A stretch of DNA of 64,000 nt from Steromphala cineraria (Eukaryota > Mollusca > Gastropoda > Trochida > Trochidae). Location of the stretch: the NCBI GenBank assembly GCA_916613615.1, contig OU744721.1, forward strand, positions 83,085,060-83,149,059, written 5' to 3'. Numbering within the stretch: the stretch's first letter is position 1; every line of letters begins with the position of its first letter. Shown in pieces: positions 42,401-52,571 of this stretch. The notes under the pieces are model-generated. The model made no database searches. It was given only the letters and a program-made list of their open reading frames with translations, and had not been told where the DNA came from. The translations under genes and the position numbers were made by a program.

Positions 42401-44761
42401 CTATTCAACAAGATTAACATTCATCAATGATCTTCAAACAAATGATAATACCATTTTCCCAATTTGCTCTCCTTTCTTGTGTGCCACTAGACCATTCTCA
42501 GAAAACAAGTAGTCAAATTTCTTGATAACTGGAAAACAAAATCATCTTGATTAAGTAGATTTCTTTTTGAAACATTTCACCATGTTATCAAAAGCTTTTT
42601 GTGATTTCAGATTTATGTCTTCAAAACATAAATAAATTTGTAATACAAAGTAAAATCAACAGATCGATTTAAACACATATAAAACATAATACCCCTATAA
42701 CTTAAAAGTATGGGATGAAAGATTTTATAACCATCGTGAGTTCTGACTTTCAGATATTACCCTTAAAATCTATTTTCTTATGAATATTTTATAATATTAT
42801 AATATGTTTAACAATAAAGGGAGACAATTCTCAGTACCATCATCATGGCCGCCCATCTGTTCGATGATCTTAACCAGGTCCGACCCGCCCACCAGACCGA
42901 CGACAACCTTCTTGTCTAGTTTCTTCAAAAATTCATCCATTTCTTTCGTAATCACCTGGAAAAGTTGATCAACAATCTTAAAACTAAAATAAATTCAGAG
43001 CCAGTATCTCTGGCACCAGTTAAATCTTTTACCCAGACTGTAGTTTTTAAAGTTTTACATAACAAAACCTCTTGACAAGCAGGTTTAGATCTGTTGAGAA
43101 CTCTGAAATACTATTATACTACGAGGCTCTTTCATGTTTTAATTTTTATATCAAATTTAATACTGTCAGAGTATAATTCTAGCACCAGTAAAGAACATGA
43201 AAATATTATTTGTTAGTAAAGGTTTGGTCTCTGTGAAATATTTAAGTTTTAGGCCTAATAAAGAGCAGTGCAGATAATTAAACAGTGTTGTTCCTAGAGG
43301 GAGTCCTGAGGACATTTGCCCACCTTTTTGGCTTGGTGACCCTGAAAAATATTAGATGTAAGAAACTTTTACCATTGCAAAGTGGCACATCTGCTTTAAA
43401 TTTGCCAAAATAACCCCCTAAGCTGATCACCTAAGAACAACACTGAATAAAAAAAAAGTAATTGCTTTTGTCAAATTGTCATTGATGTTGAATTATATAA
43501 CTCACATGGCTGGATATTGATGAATATATGCTGCTTTCTATTAAAGTCATGTTTGCATGACTGATAAAATGTAGCAGTGAATGAAGGCTTAACATGACAT
43601 CTGCGTCACTATTTTGTTATGGTGTTATACTTTTAATCATATCTAACTTGCTCCTAATGATAGTAACCAAATAACATCATAAAAAAAATATGCCACTTAA
43701 TCAGTCGCAAAGAACTGTTGTCACAAAGATTATATCAAGATGCGAGAAATCAAGTGAAATTAATAGATAAATCAACTACCTAGGAGAAAATGTTTTGATT
43801 TGAGATATTTCAGTTATCATTATTGCCCCACTGGCCCCAGCAAGTATTTCCCTTTTATGATTCACAATGCTATGATGAAAAAAAGATATTTATTGCTCTC
43901 CGTTGAAGATATTGCTGTTTAATAAATCTACCATGTTTAATATCACACATATAATCTGTCATAACATCGGGCGCTGACCGAATGACATGACATAATGATG
44001 ACGTCACAATTGTTTAGTATGACGTCACAATGTCAGCAGGCCGGCCGCGACAGTCATGTCGGCAACTTTCTTCGTATTTCTACGACATAATTAAGTCAGT
44101 AATAAATAAAATACTAAACTCGGTCGCGTTTCATAACATTTTTATGAAACTCGCGAATGGTATGGGTATTTAACGAGCGACAGCTAGCGTGGTTAGATCG
44201 ATAACAATACGGAATAACCCATTCACTCGTTTCTTAAATATGTGTGGGGTGTCGTTTAGTATTCTCTATAAATCCAATCAAGCCCATCACAAAAATATCA
44301 TGTCATAAACGTATATAATGACGTCACAATAACTGATATATATAGAAGTTATTTACTAGTGAACAAAAATTATAATTTTCTACATGACAAATCAAATATA
44401 TCACTGTCTTGACTTCTTAAATTACATACATTTAAAAGACAATGATTGACAAATTTAAATTAACCCATAGATGACATGTCTTATAATTTTAAACCGGTTG
44501 AAATCGTACATCGTACTCCGAACACCATTGGGTGTACTGTAAGACATCTAAAGCGAATCCTAATTGTGGTACAAATTCCTGCCGACTTCAGTATGTAATT
44601 TGACAGGCCAAATGAGCTTTATAAGACGTATAAAACCAAACAACTGGCTCACATTTATGTCAAATTAACATTATGAAAGTATCACAAACCTGTCGAGGCA
44701 TGGTTAGCGTTCCATCGACATCGAACAGACATATCACAGACGTGTCACGTTGGGCAGCCAT
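36332..44761 (-). CDS. PMM2: Phosphomannomutase, PMM1/PMM2 family (7 coding exons, complete)
   Basis: Converts mannose-6-phosphate to mannose-1-phosphate in the cytosol, the step feeding GDP-mannose and dolichol-linked mannose for glycosylation. Exons on the minus strand: 44761-44690, 42955-42838, 42528-42452, 42087-41996, 38971-38872, 37260-37072, 36436-36332. All junctions are GT-AG and phases join exactly, giving 250 aa against about 246-262 in the family. Haloacid-dehalogenase features are present: DVDGT (residues 14-18, D14 nucleophile and D16 acid), the cap domain between, GWDKRFCL (190-197), FFGDKT (209-214) and GGNDHEIF (217-224) for metal binding. No key residue is missing. The start ATG has a good context (AAAGATGG). 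Introns carry a family B repeat element and hAT-like MITEs. PMM1 versus PMM2 cannot be separated if the gene predates the vertebrate duplication. Confidence 0.96.
36994..37050 (+). repeat. Short GTGAGTGAGTT...CCGCTTGGGCA repeat next to PMM exon 6
   Basis: GTGAGTGAGTTATTG, then CACCGCTTGGGCAGTATTCCAG. It is nearly the same as the copy at 54938-54987. Flanks GAAACTATAAA and GAACTATCAAA resemble a decayed target duplication. It ends only about 20 bp from the exon 6 donor. Confidence 0.6.
37072..37260 (-). CDS. PMM2: Phosphomannomutase exon 6 (residues 154-216)
   Basis: Contains [19 protein letters not shown] and FFGDKT, the returning part of the core domain. Phase 0 on both sides; donor GTAGGT. 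Confidence 0.96.
37384..38753 (-). mobile_element. Helentron-associated-like element, family B, copy 2, filling PMM intron 5
   Basis: Inverse orientation to 31959-32797. Its 3' stem-loop GTGAGC-gca-GCTCAC is at 37398-37412 and the CCCCCG arm follows. About five core units of about 162 bp span 37860-38680, marked by GCTCCGGAAACGA near 38183, 38347 and 38510 and variants near 38021 and 38671. A GGAC microsatellite adjoins the hairpin at 38721-38752. It makes up roughly 85 percent of the 1.6-kb intron between PMM exons 5 and 6. No target-site duplication is seen, as expected for rolling-circle-type insertion. Confidence 0.8.
38872..38971 (-). CDS. PMM2: Phosphomannomutase exon 5
   Basis: Encodes [20 protein letters not shown] and [12 protein letters not shown], part of the cap domain with the substrate-binding arginines. 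Its first base completes the split Arg codon carried by exon 4. Confidence 0.96.
40076..40397. mobile_element. MITE with CATACSGTATTTCCTCTAAT ends
   Basis: Left CATACCGTATTTCCTCTAAT and right GCTTATTAGAGGAAATACCG are inverted complements over 24 bp with one mismatch. The interior repeats AATAAGCGCCGGG several times near both ends. It is non-coding and the superfamily is not certain. Confidence 0.85.
41670..41973. mobile_element. hAT-like MITE with perfect 8-bp target duplication
   Basis: Termini TAGGGGTGCAAC (41678) and GTTGCACCCTTA (ending 41965) are inverted complements with one mismatch. Both sides are flanked by ACTTGTTG (41670-41677 and 41966-41973). The 288-bp body contains ATACGATACGTAT-type palindromes. 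It ends only about 20 bp downstream of the PMM exon 4 donor in the direction of transcription. Confidence 0.92.
41996..42087 (-). CDS. PMM2: Phosphomannomutase exon 4
   Basis: Encodes [20 protein letters not shown] and [10 protein letters not shown] of the cap domain. It ends with two bases of a split Arg codon at donor GTGGGT. Confidence 0.95.
42452..42528 (-). CDS. PMM2: Phosphomannomutase exon 3
   Basis: Encodes [20 protein letters not shown] and QIGKM after a split Val codon shared with exon 2. The [10 protein letters not shown] block is typical of the family. Confidence 0.95.
42838..42955 (-). CDS. PMM2: Phosphomannomutase exon 2
   Basis: Encodes [20 protein letters not shown] and [19 protein letters not shown], with the VGGSD motif of the core domain. 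Acceptor TTTTCCAG; ends phase 1 at donor GTACTG. Confidence 0.96.
43999..44326. promoter_or_regulatory. Cluster of three CRE palindromes in PMM intron 1
   Basis: TGACGTCA occurs at 43999-44006, 44020-44027 and 44319-44326, each within an identical 13-mer ATGACGTCACAAT. They lie 360-690 bp downstream of PMM coding exon 1. The palindrome is the consensus for CREB/ATF-type bZIP factors. Function here is inferred. Confidence 0.4.
44690..44761 (-). CDS. PMM2: Phosphomannomutase exon 1 (residues 1-24)
   Basis: Encodes [20 protein letters not shown] and MPRQ, with the catalytic DVDGT. The start is at plus-strand 44759-44761; donor GTTTGT. The promoter should lie just above 44800. Confidence 0.96.
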
Positions 44762-46230
44762 CTTTCTCTGAATGAAAACTTCTTGCAGTGAAGTTTATAG
44801 TCTATTTCAATATCTGTCAACTCGATTGTTTAGCTAATATTTTACAGATCTATACAGCAGGATAATAACAAATAAAGTGTTCAAGTCACAGTTCTAACAT
44901 ATATAAACTAAACTTTGATTAACAAGTATGTATTATCATATCACGGATAATGTTATTGGTGTATTGGATTTTTCCGAAATAGCCAATAGCAAGTATTTGT
45001 TATGGAGCAACACATGCTTGTTTTTGATTGGATGATATCGACACACCCCCAGAGTTGCATCAGGACGCGGGTTTTACTGATGTAAAATTTCATCATGCAT
45101 GATAGCAAGCCATAATACTTCAACATTAAATGATTTCATTCAAAGAATGTAAGCATAGTCTATAGCCCAGCCATTAAATATAGTATATCACTTTATACAC
45201 ATAAATAAATGATAGGCCTATGGGTGATTTCACAACTAGAGGCCCAACTGACATGGTAAAATTTTGCAAAATTAATTGTTCCCTTTCCAAGTTTTTAGAG
45301 GATAGAATGATAGGCAATAAAAGATTAAAAATGTATAAATGCATGGGCACACACTTTATAAACAAATATTTCTTGGAATTTTGGCACAAAAAATATATAT
45401 CAAGATAATATATGTTATTACCATCACCAAATATATGAATCATTAAAATTTTTATATTTTTTTTATAAGAACTAATTAAGTTTGATTCAATACTACTATT
45501 TATTACAACAGGAACACTGATTAAAAAGATATGTCGAACTTGAAGCAATGGGACTCGCCATTCAAAATATTTCTGTTATTAAATTCAAAGATTTGAAATT
45601 TTATACATGAATTAAGGTTTGACAAGGAAACGCGCAGACCCTTTGGTGAAAATATTCCATAAATATGTTTTAGCAATGTTTTTGTACAAATCGTCAATGT
45701 TTGAATAGAATTTAAGTTTCTGATTTCTATGAACAATAATTTGCCATTCTGTAATAACATTTGATACAAACATATGACATGCGAACTCTTGTAACATGAA
45801 TTGGTCCTCTAGTTGTGAAATCATCCATATAACAAATAAAGGCCTAAAAGTGGTTCCCTTTTGTTTAGAAGCCCATAGGCTACTTTTTGGATATTTTCCC
45901 AAATAAGAAACTCATGGGCTAGCTTATATCAAATTCCAAAGTGTGTCAAATCAAAATAGAGTCCTTTCTATTTGGTATCGAAAAATTGCCTAAAACCATA
46001 TTTTCAGTAATTAGGTATATAGACTATAGAAGGCCTAGCTATCGGAATTTAAAATTCTGGTTACATCGGTGTGTTATTCGCTTATATTTGATTAAAATTA
46101 AACTAATTATGACTATTGAAAAAAAGAAAAGAAATGGGGTAAATAAAATATGTTCAATCCTCAAACGATCTAGGGGAAACCGAACCTGTTAAAGAATCGT
46201 ATTCGGATTTACATTCCATCTAACGCCTTT
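44762..46230. other. Upstream of PMM: no recognised gene
   Basis: About 45290-45430 matches the diverged repeat at 9030-9170. The overlapping minus-strand frames at 45174-45902 (82-124 codons) have no motif I recognise and may be decayed retroelement sequence. Confidence 0.45.
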
Positions 46231-46233
46231 TTT

Positions 46234-46700
46234 TTCAAACAATGCGTTAATAATAATAATAATGCATTTATATGAGCGCCTAATGTCCAACCAATGATGC
46301 TCAGTGGCGCTGTCCAGAGAAAGAGAGGTAATTAGTAGGTATCTAGAAAGAGGTGTTTTAACTGGCTCCTAAATGTTTCTAAGGTGGGTACTGATCTTAG
46401 TTCTTCTGGAAGGGAGTTCCATAGCCGCACTGAAAGCTCTGTCTCCCCTTGGAGGTTCTTAATTGTGGCTGGCATTTTCAGATTGCATCTTTTGTCAGAC
46501 CTCAGGACACGAGTTTGGTGGTAAATTTCAATGAGATCTTTGAGATACAGATGAGATACAGGAGCACTGCTGTTGTAGAGGGTTGAGTAGGTGATGCAGA
46601 GTATTTTGAACTGTATTCTCCTCTTGACTGGAAGCCAGTGTACATAGCGACCTCAGCACGGGAGTGATGCGTTTCGAACTAATAAATAATTCGGTGGTAA
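46234..46700 (-). pseudogene. CR1/L2-like LINE 3' fragment, decayed
   Basis: Minus-strand translation gives WLPVKRRIQFKILCITYSTL and later LWNSLPEELRSVPTLETF, followed by QLKHLFL. This is the conserved C-terminal signature of CR1/L2-type LINE polymerases. The upstream HITPVL-like part is in another frame. The fragment ends in a short trinucleotide (ATT)n tail, plus-strand AAT repeats at 46247-46264, typical of this group. It is 5'-truncated and has lost coding function. Confidence 0.8.
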
Positions 46701-46954
46701 GATCGTTGAACAATATTCTGACGACAATATCAACGACAAAGAACCTAGGCTATTTGAATTAATTTATACGACCCTCTTAAACTTGCTGCAGCTAGCAATA
46801 AACGAACACACAATCCAATACGTTATCGTTATTTGCGTAGCCTATTTGAATTTCCCTTACTGCCTTGGACATTCCAAAAGTTCCTTTTTTCCATAATTTG
46901 TGATACAGGCAAATCAAACATTATACACAAACAGCACATATGTAGGCCTACACA

Positions 46955-47995
46955 TACATTAATCCACATTTGGCTGATAAATATATAAGTTAATATTTCT
47001 TAACAATTCATTATTTTCAAACAGGACTATTCTTAAACAGTAAGTGTAGAGATGACCAATATTTAAAAAAGCATTCTTCAGTTTCTGTCGACAAAAACAG
47101 TAACTTACAATTTCTTTTTTCACATATTCTAATTTTGGTTTAAAACCATTTAAGCTGCATCTATAAATATACTGTTTGACTAATAAAATGATTGCATTTA
47201 CAGGATTATTGTTCTTTCCTTTCTTTCCCAATATTATTATCTTATTTGTTAATTCCAATTTCAATTGTACAGAATTTAACTTTTTCTATTTCTTTCCATA
47301 AATTGAAGATATGTTCACAATCCCATAACATGTGGTTAATTGTTTAATTTTCCGTTTGGCAAACTGGACAAAGTGGGGATGATATATATCCAATTCTGTT
47401 GAGAAAGTGTCTTGTTGGAAAAATATTATGAATGATTCTGTATTGCAACCATTTTAAATCTATACATCCTGAAAATTTATTTGCAATTATATTAACATTT
47501 TTCGAATCATTGTCAGCAAATTCAACTTGTAGAATTCTTTTCCATTTTCAAAAGCTGGGAAGACGAACGGATTTTCAGTCAAGTAGAAAGACATACAACC
47601 TTTTATACCCTCAATTATGTTGTTTGTTTGTGATATGTTAAAAGGGTATATAGGACCAAACAGTTTTCTGTTAAATTTGGTAATGTTTAGAGATCGGCTG
47701 TATGCCAATATGGCTCTTAAATTTTCACTGATTCATAAGTTAGAAAATTGGTCTTTATTGAAAATGTATTTGAAAATTCTTCATATGTTAGCAATCTGCC
47801 ATCTTCATGTAGGAGATCATTAACGAAAACAACACCTTTTTCATACCAATCATAATACAAAAAAGGTTGCCTGCCTATCAAAATATTGTCATTGTTCAAC
47901 AGTGATTGCGAGAGTATGTCATAATCATTCGAAAAAGTCTTTTTGCTTATTGATATAAACTGCAAAAGTTCTAATGTAAACTAAATTGTTTGTCA
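46955..47995 (-). pseudogene. L1/Tx1-like LINE ORF2 C-terminal fragment, decayed
   Basis: Pieces in several minus-strand frames: NILIGRQPFLYYDWYEKGVV and NDLLHEDGRLLTYEEF (47965-47717), then FNRKLFGPIYPF, then QYRIIHNIFPTRHFLNRIGY. The last is followed by CPVCQ...HMLWDCEHIFNLWKE, a zinc-binding CxxC...HxxxxC module found at the end of L1-type ORF2. Stops and shifts separate the pieces. Confidence 0.8.
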
Positions 47996-48194
47996 CATTT
48001 GTTATCTAAATACGGTCATTGAAATATAAATTTTATTATTTTCTTACATATCCTTTGACCACTATTCAAACTATTTCATACCACTTATGACATACAAAAT
48101 CAATTGTATGTTTTGTCAGTCCTTATCGCGCGTTCAAAATCACACATTTAGCTTGAGGATGATGTATATATGTATGTAAACTGTAAGTATGTTC

Positions 48195-48270
48195 AGCGCT
48201 TAGAGCATGTCCCTCAGTGATGTTGATAAAGCGCTATAAAAGTACTCTAATTATTATTATCATCATGACA
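48195..48270 (+). repeat. LINE/SINE 3' tail
   Basis: CAGCGCTTAGAGCATG, then AAAGCGCTATAAAAGTACTC, ending in ATTATTATTATC. A GCGCTATA block with an (ATT)n tail is typical of CR1/L2-type 3' ends and the SINEs that share them. Confidence 0.5.
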
Positions 48271-50275
48271 TCACTGTAAGTTTAAGTGTATGTTGTTTTC
48301 CAAGATGTACATTTTTCATATACATGTAGGGAGGTTATGAAAAAGGATTTTGGGTGATCGACAAGCTTTTGAAACTTGTAACTTTTACAATCGTGTTGAT
48401 AAATTTGAGTTCAGAAGACTTGGGTGATATTCTTCACATAACAATTGTTCGAGTCCTTTCCAATATCAATTATTTTCAACCCTCTTGCGAATATGGTAAC
48501 ATTTTATGTCCGCTTTATAACATGAGATCACACCCTTTCCAACATGTGCAACTTCAAATCATTGCTATTATACATAGATCTACGAAATCTACCTTGATTT
48601 TTAGTATAAAATCCCAAAATGTCTGAGTCAAAATACACCTTTATAAGATAAACAAATCTTATCGCGAGTGATTAATAAGGAAACATATTTGAAGCGTTCG
48701 TAAAATATGAAGGACTAGTTTATCTACTACCCACAATGATACATTTGCGTGAAAAACAATGACATAATTTGTATTTTAATTTCCTGTTTTCAAAATTTCT
48801 CCTTATTTTAACGGATATTCTGTCAATCATTTATTTTATATGTTCAAATAAAAACCAACGCCCAAAGACCCACTTCATCTTCATTTTAAATGTTGAATTC
48901 AGCTAATATAAATATCATTTCTAAGAAGATTAATCTCTCTCTTGAAAACTAACAAATAAAAAATACTTAAAAATTTGTCACTTTGTCACTTGGAGAAAGC
49001 TCGACCTAATTCAAGGTCAAGTTTCCGCTTGCATACACAAGCTGCACTATTGAAGTTGTGTACTAAAATAGACCGCGTGTCGTAACATCTGCCTGCATCC
49101 TGAGAATTTCAACCTCGTTGGCGTTTGCAGTTCGCACAGGTAGGCATTGCTTAGGTTGGATTTTACTTTATTTTAATTCAGTGAGAAAATGTGTTGGTTG
49201 ATGTCGTGTACACTTATCACACTGAAACAAGCCGGAAGTTGAGACAAAGACAAGCAACCCTTTAACCTTCAGCGTGGGTTACAACTGTACAGCTGTGGTG
49301 TGATAGACTGATACCGCGTGAATATGCATTCACATGACGTATTTAAGCGACCCTCTCCATGCATTTATATGCACGAGCACGTGGCAACATTGATTAAGAC
49401 ACAGTTCTCGACGTAATATTATCGTCTTTAATATTATGACCATAAGACCATACGACTTTTACTTATAATGAATAATTATTCTGGATTCAATTTCCTTATT
49501 CTCGAATAATAATGTCAGCTTTTTATCTGTTATGCTCGCAACAATGGTCAGTATCATTGCAACTTATTTGATAACTACGTTTTATCGTCGTATCAGTAAC
49601 GCACTTCGGCCCCGATAAGGTAGACTTATATTTAGTCTCTGAAAATAATGATTCTCGAAAAAACAATTATTTTATTGAACATGAGAGAGTAACCTCGAAA
49701 AATGGGAAATGTCACGATAGATCTAGACTTGCTTTAAAAGAGGTATTGTTAATGTAAAATTGTTATTAACTAAAATCTGAGTATAAGACTATCGATAGAC
49801 GTATATGTACACAATTGCAACAATGTATTTTCAGATATAATTTACTGAAAGGATTTTCCAACTAAGAATTATTTTCCCTGTGTATAAAACTTTTATTAGT
49901 AAGATGTTAATTAAGATAAGGCATATCTATTCCCTTGTGACATATCATCTGATTGTTTTCACCACATAGTGTACATCGCATGGTAAAGTTGTTTCCAATT
50001 AAGTGTTACTGCAAGATGTTTTGATCTTTAGCTTTACAGCCTTTGTAATCAACAATAAGATCGAGAAGGTAGGATTTTCTTTTTACAGTTAAAGGTGATA
50101 TTTAGTCGCTGATAAGACGTTAATTTGTGATTAATCCTCAATCGTCTTGAAAATTGAAATGAAGTTTGTAGAAAATATTCAGATATCAAGAGAATAGTTG
50201 AAGTGGATAAAAAAAAGTACGAGATCCATCAAACCTCTTATTCAAGAATTGCTACTACGTTTCGCCATGTTATAA
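48271..50275. other. No recognised gene
   Basis: AT-rich. The 90-codon frame at 48354-48626 has no recognisable motif. Nothing else seen. Confidence 0.45.
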
Positions 50276-50865
50276 TTATGTCCCTCGCCAAGCTTTGCGG
50301 GAGACATAATGTTTTCAGTTCCGTCCGTGGTTCCGTAATACCGTAATTCCGTAATGGAGATATGGTCCGTAACGCTTTCCTTTCCGGACCATATCTCCAA
50401 AACCGTTCAATATTTTTTAACGAAACTTGGTATGTGGTTAGATCTAGTACTGGAGTGGTGCCTTTTGCTATTTTGGTTATTCTGTATTTTTTATTTTTTC
50501 TGGTTACCATGGAAACAATTTGAACTTAGTGCATATTGGGGGATGCTTTCGTTTCCGGGCCATATCTCCAAAACCGTTCAATATGTTTTCCGAAACTTGG
50601 TATGTGGTTAGATCTAGTGGTGGAGTGGTGCCTATTGCTAATTTGGTCATTCTGAATTATATAATTTTCCTGGTTTCCATGGCAACAGTTTGAACTTAGA
50701 ACATATGGAGGGAAGACCATTTCCGGGCCATATCTCAAAAACTATTCAATATGATTTTACGAAACTTGGTATGGTTTTTTTTAATTTTTTTTTATTTTTT
50801 AAATTTTATTTATTCACGAGAAGAAGTGTACAGTTCATAAACAGCAAAAAAAAAAAGGAAAAAAA

Positions 50866-50992
50866 GAAAAAAAAAAGGGGTAAACATTTCATTCAACATA
50901 TTTTTTTTCCCCACTGTAGGCAAATAAAGATATAAGATAAAAAGGAAAATAAAGTAGAGAGCGAGAGAGAGAGAGAGCGAGATATATGGGAT
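50866..50992. repeat. A-rich and GA-rich low-complexity tracts in the LINE 3' region
   Basis: An A/G-rich run (about 50843-50880) and a (GA)n run (about 50958-50980) lie in the untranslated 3' part of the LINE. Confidence 0.7.
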
Positions 50993-51052
50993 AGGGAGGA
51001 GGAGAGTATGTACAAGAACAGTATTACATACCATTGGTTTGGTTTGCATCAG

Positions 51053-52216
51053 TTACCATTTCAAGGGGGCCCATTTTTTGACAAATTCACTTGGGTCGTT
51101 TGAATTAAACTTTTCAATGTTATAATAGTGCCTTATTTGAGATAATAGTTGGACAAATGAGGGAGTGGTGTTGCTATATTGGCAATTTTGTATGTAGCGT
51201 TTTGTTATTATAAAAATGTGATTTTCCAAGATGTTTAATTTTGGATTACCAAGGAGGAAATTATTTCTGTTTAAGCATAATTTTAGACATGTTCTACTTT
51301 CATACCAGTTACTGAGTTCGTTCCTTAAGCTTTCAACTTTTCGACAAGAAAAAAATAAATGTTCAAGTGTTTCGTTTTCAGAATGGCAAAGTGTACATAG
51401 GTTATTTTCAGAGAAACCTATTTTGAAAAGAAACGATTTTGTTGGTATGATGCGATGGACAAATTTATACTGAAAATTTCGTGACTTACTGTCCGTCACA
51501 GAGTTTCGTATTGTTGTAAAACATTCAGAAAGGTAAATGTCAGACATGTCTAAATCTAATTTGGAGTTCCATTTTGCTGTTAGATCTCGTAGGGTACAAA
51601 TGCCACCTGATGTACGGAGAAGTTTATAGAGAAATTTGCAATCTGATGATGCAGTGATGTCACTAAGGATCTTGCAAAAAATAGCTGTATTTGTTCTATT
51701 AACCTGGACGCCCTTTGAAAGTTTAATCCATGATTTGGGTATCAAACTAATGAGTTTGAAATATGTCATAAAATTCGAATTCAATCCGAAGTCATGTTTC
51801 AAGGCATTAAATTCTCTAAGGTGTCCAGAGTCCGTCATCAGATCTCGAATGTATCTTTTTCCACATTGGTGCCATTTATAATAGGTTTCAAAATCATCAT
51901 ATGGGAGATAGCACATGAATGGTACATTTCTGAATTCAGAAATATTCTCGATTTCAGAGGTTTGGAGATTATTATATATGGTTAAAACATCTTTCCAGAA
52001 ATCATTTTTGATATGTTTAAGTAACCTTTTTAATTGATCTTTCGGGAAGTTCAGGATGTTGATATTTTCTGGGTTTACCATTGAACATCTGGCTAAGTGT
52101 TGCCATAATCCAACTTTTTGAGTAATACGCTTAATCCATTTCAATTTCATGTATTTACAAAAAGCTTCAACGTCAATCATGCCCAGTCCTCCTTCTGAAT
52201 AATCATTCATCAGCAT
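51053..52216 (-). CDS. LINE ORF2 C-terminal fragment (387 aa, zinc-binding end), partial
   Basis: Uninterrupted frame with no polymerase catalytic part: only the region after the reverse transcriptase. SEGGLGMIDVEAFCKYMKLK near the start is the conserved block following the RT domain in L1/Tx1-type ORF2. FQYKFVHRIIPTKSFLFKIG and then CTLCHSENETLEHLFFSC form the terminal zinc-binding CxxC...HxxxxC module. The ORF ends at a natural stop. It has no function on its own, but the absence of stops in 387 codons says the insertion is recent. Similar in layout to the decayed fragment at 46955-47995, which is older. Confidence 0.85.
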   Translation of the reverse strand: MLMNDYSEGGLGMIDVEAFCKYMKLKWIKRITQKVGLWQHLARCSMVNPENINILNFPKDQLKRLLKHIKNDFWKDVLTIYNNLQTSEIENISEFRNVPFMCYLPYDDFETYYKWHQCGKRYIRDLMTDSGHLREFNALKHDFGLNSNFMTYFKLISLIPKSWIKLSKGVQVNRTNTAIFCKILSDITASSDCKFLYKLLRTSGGICTLRDLTAKWNSKLDLDMSDIYLSECFTTIRNSVTDSKSRNFQYKFVHRIIPTKSFLFKIGFSENNLCTLCHSENETLEHLFFSCRKVESLRNELSNWYESRTCLKLCLNRNNFLLGNPKLNILENHIFIITKRYIQNCQYSNTTPSFVQLLSQIRHYYNIEKFNSNDPSEFVKKWAPLKW

Positions 52217-52571
52217 CCGTCTTTTTATTTTATCTTGGTATGTGGTTAGACCTAGTGGTTGAGTTTTCTATTTTAGTTATTCTGATTTTGTTTCTGGTTT
52301 CTAAAGAAACAAGTTGAACTAGGTGTATATGGGGGTAGGGTCTGTTTCTGTACCTTAGCTTAAAAACTATTCAAAATATTTTACTAGACTTGGTATGTGG
52401 TTAGAACTACCGGAGGAGTGATTACTTTTGCTACTTTGGTTATTCTGAATTGTTATTTTTCTGTTTCATGGAAACCATTTGAAATTTGTACATAATGGGG
52501 GTAGGGTCACTTTCGGATTAAATGTTAGCGGGGGACATCACAGTGCATCACATGCACATATTTCTAGTTTT

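Larger units (their letters stand above)
50774..52233 (-). mobile_element. 5'-truncated LINE insertion with 9-bp target duplication
   Basis: CTTGGTATG occurs at 50765-50773 and again at 52234-52242, exactly flanking the insert, and is part of the interrupted repeat unit. On the minus strand the insert reads a 387-codon ORF2 C-terminus and then a 3' region ending in an A-rich tail (plus-strand T-rich 50775-50808). It was therefore produced by target-primed reverse transcription and truncated at the 5' end. It must be younger than the family D element it interrupts. Confidence 0.9.
50276..52571 (+). mobile_element. Helentron-associated-like element, family D, interrupted by a LINE
   Basis: The left hairpin TATGTCCCTCGC...GCGGGAGACATA (50277-50308) is followed by a CCGTAAT microsatellite (50326-50355). 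Core units of about 165 bp each contain GAAACTTGGTATGTGGTTAG, TGGAGTGGTGCC and TTCCATGG.AACA.TTTGAAC. The right end is GCGGGGGACATCACA, then stem-loop GTGCAT-cac-ATGCAC (52543-52557), then ATTTCTAGTTTT. The antisense 50238-50510 and 50526-50738 frames are only readings of the repeats. A 1.46-kb LINE insertion splits one core unit. Confidence 0.75.

Noticed and set aside
45612..45902. 96-codon minus-strand frame
   Set aside because: No recognised family. Position near LINE debris suggests decayed sequence, but nothing specific supports it.
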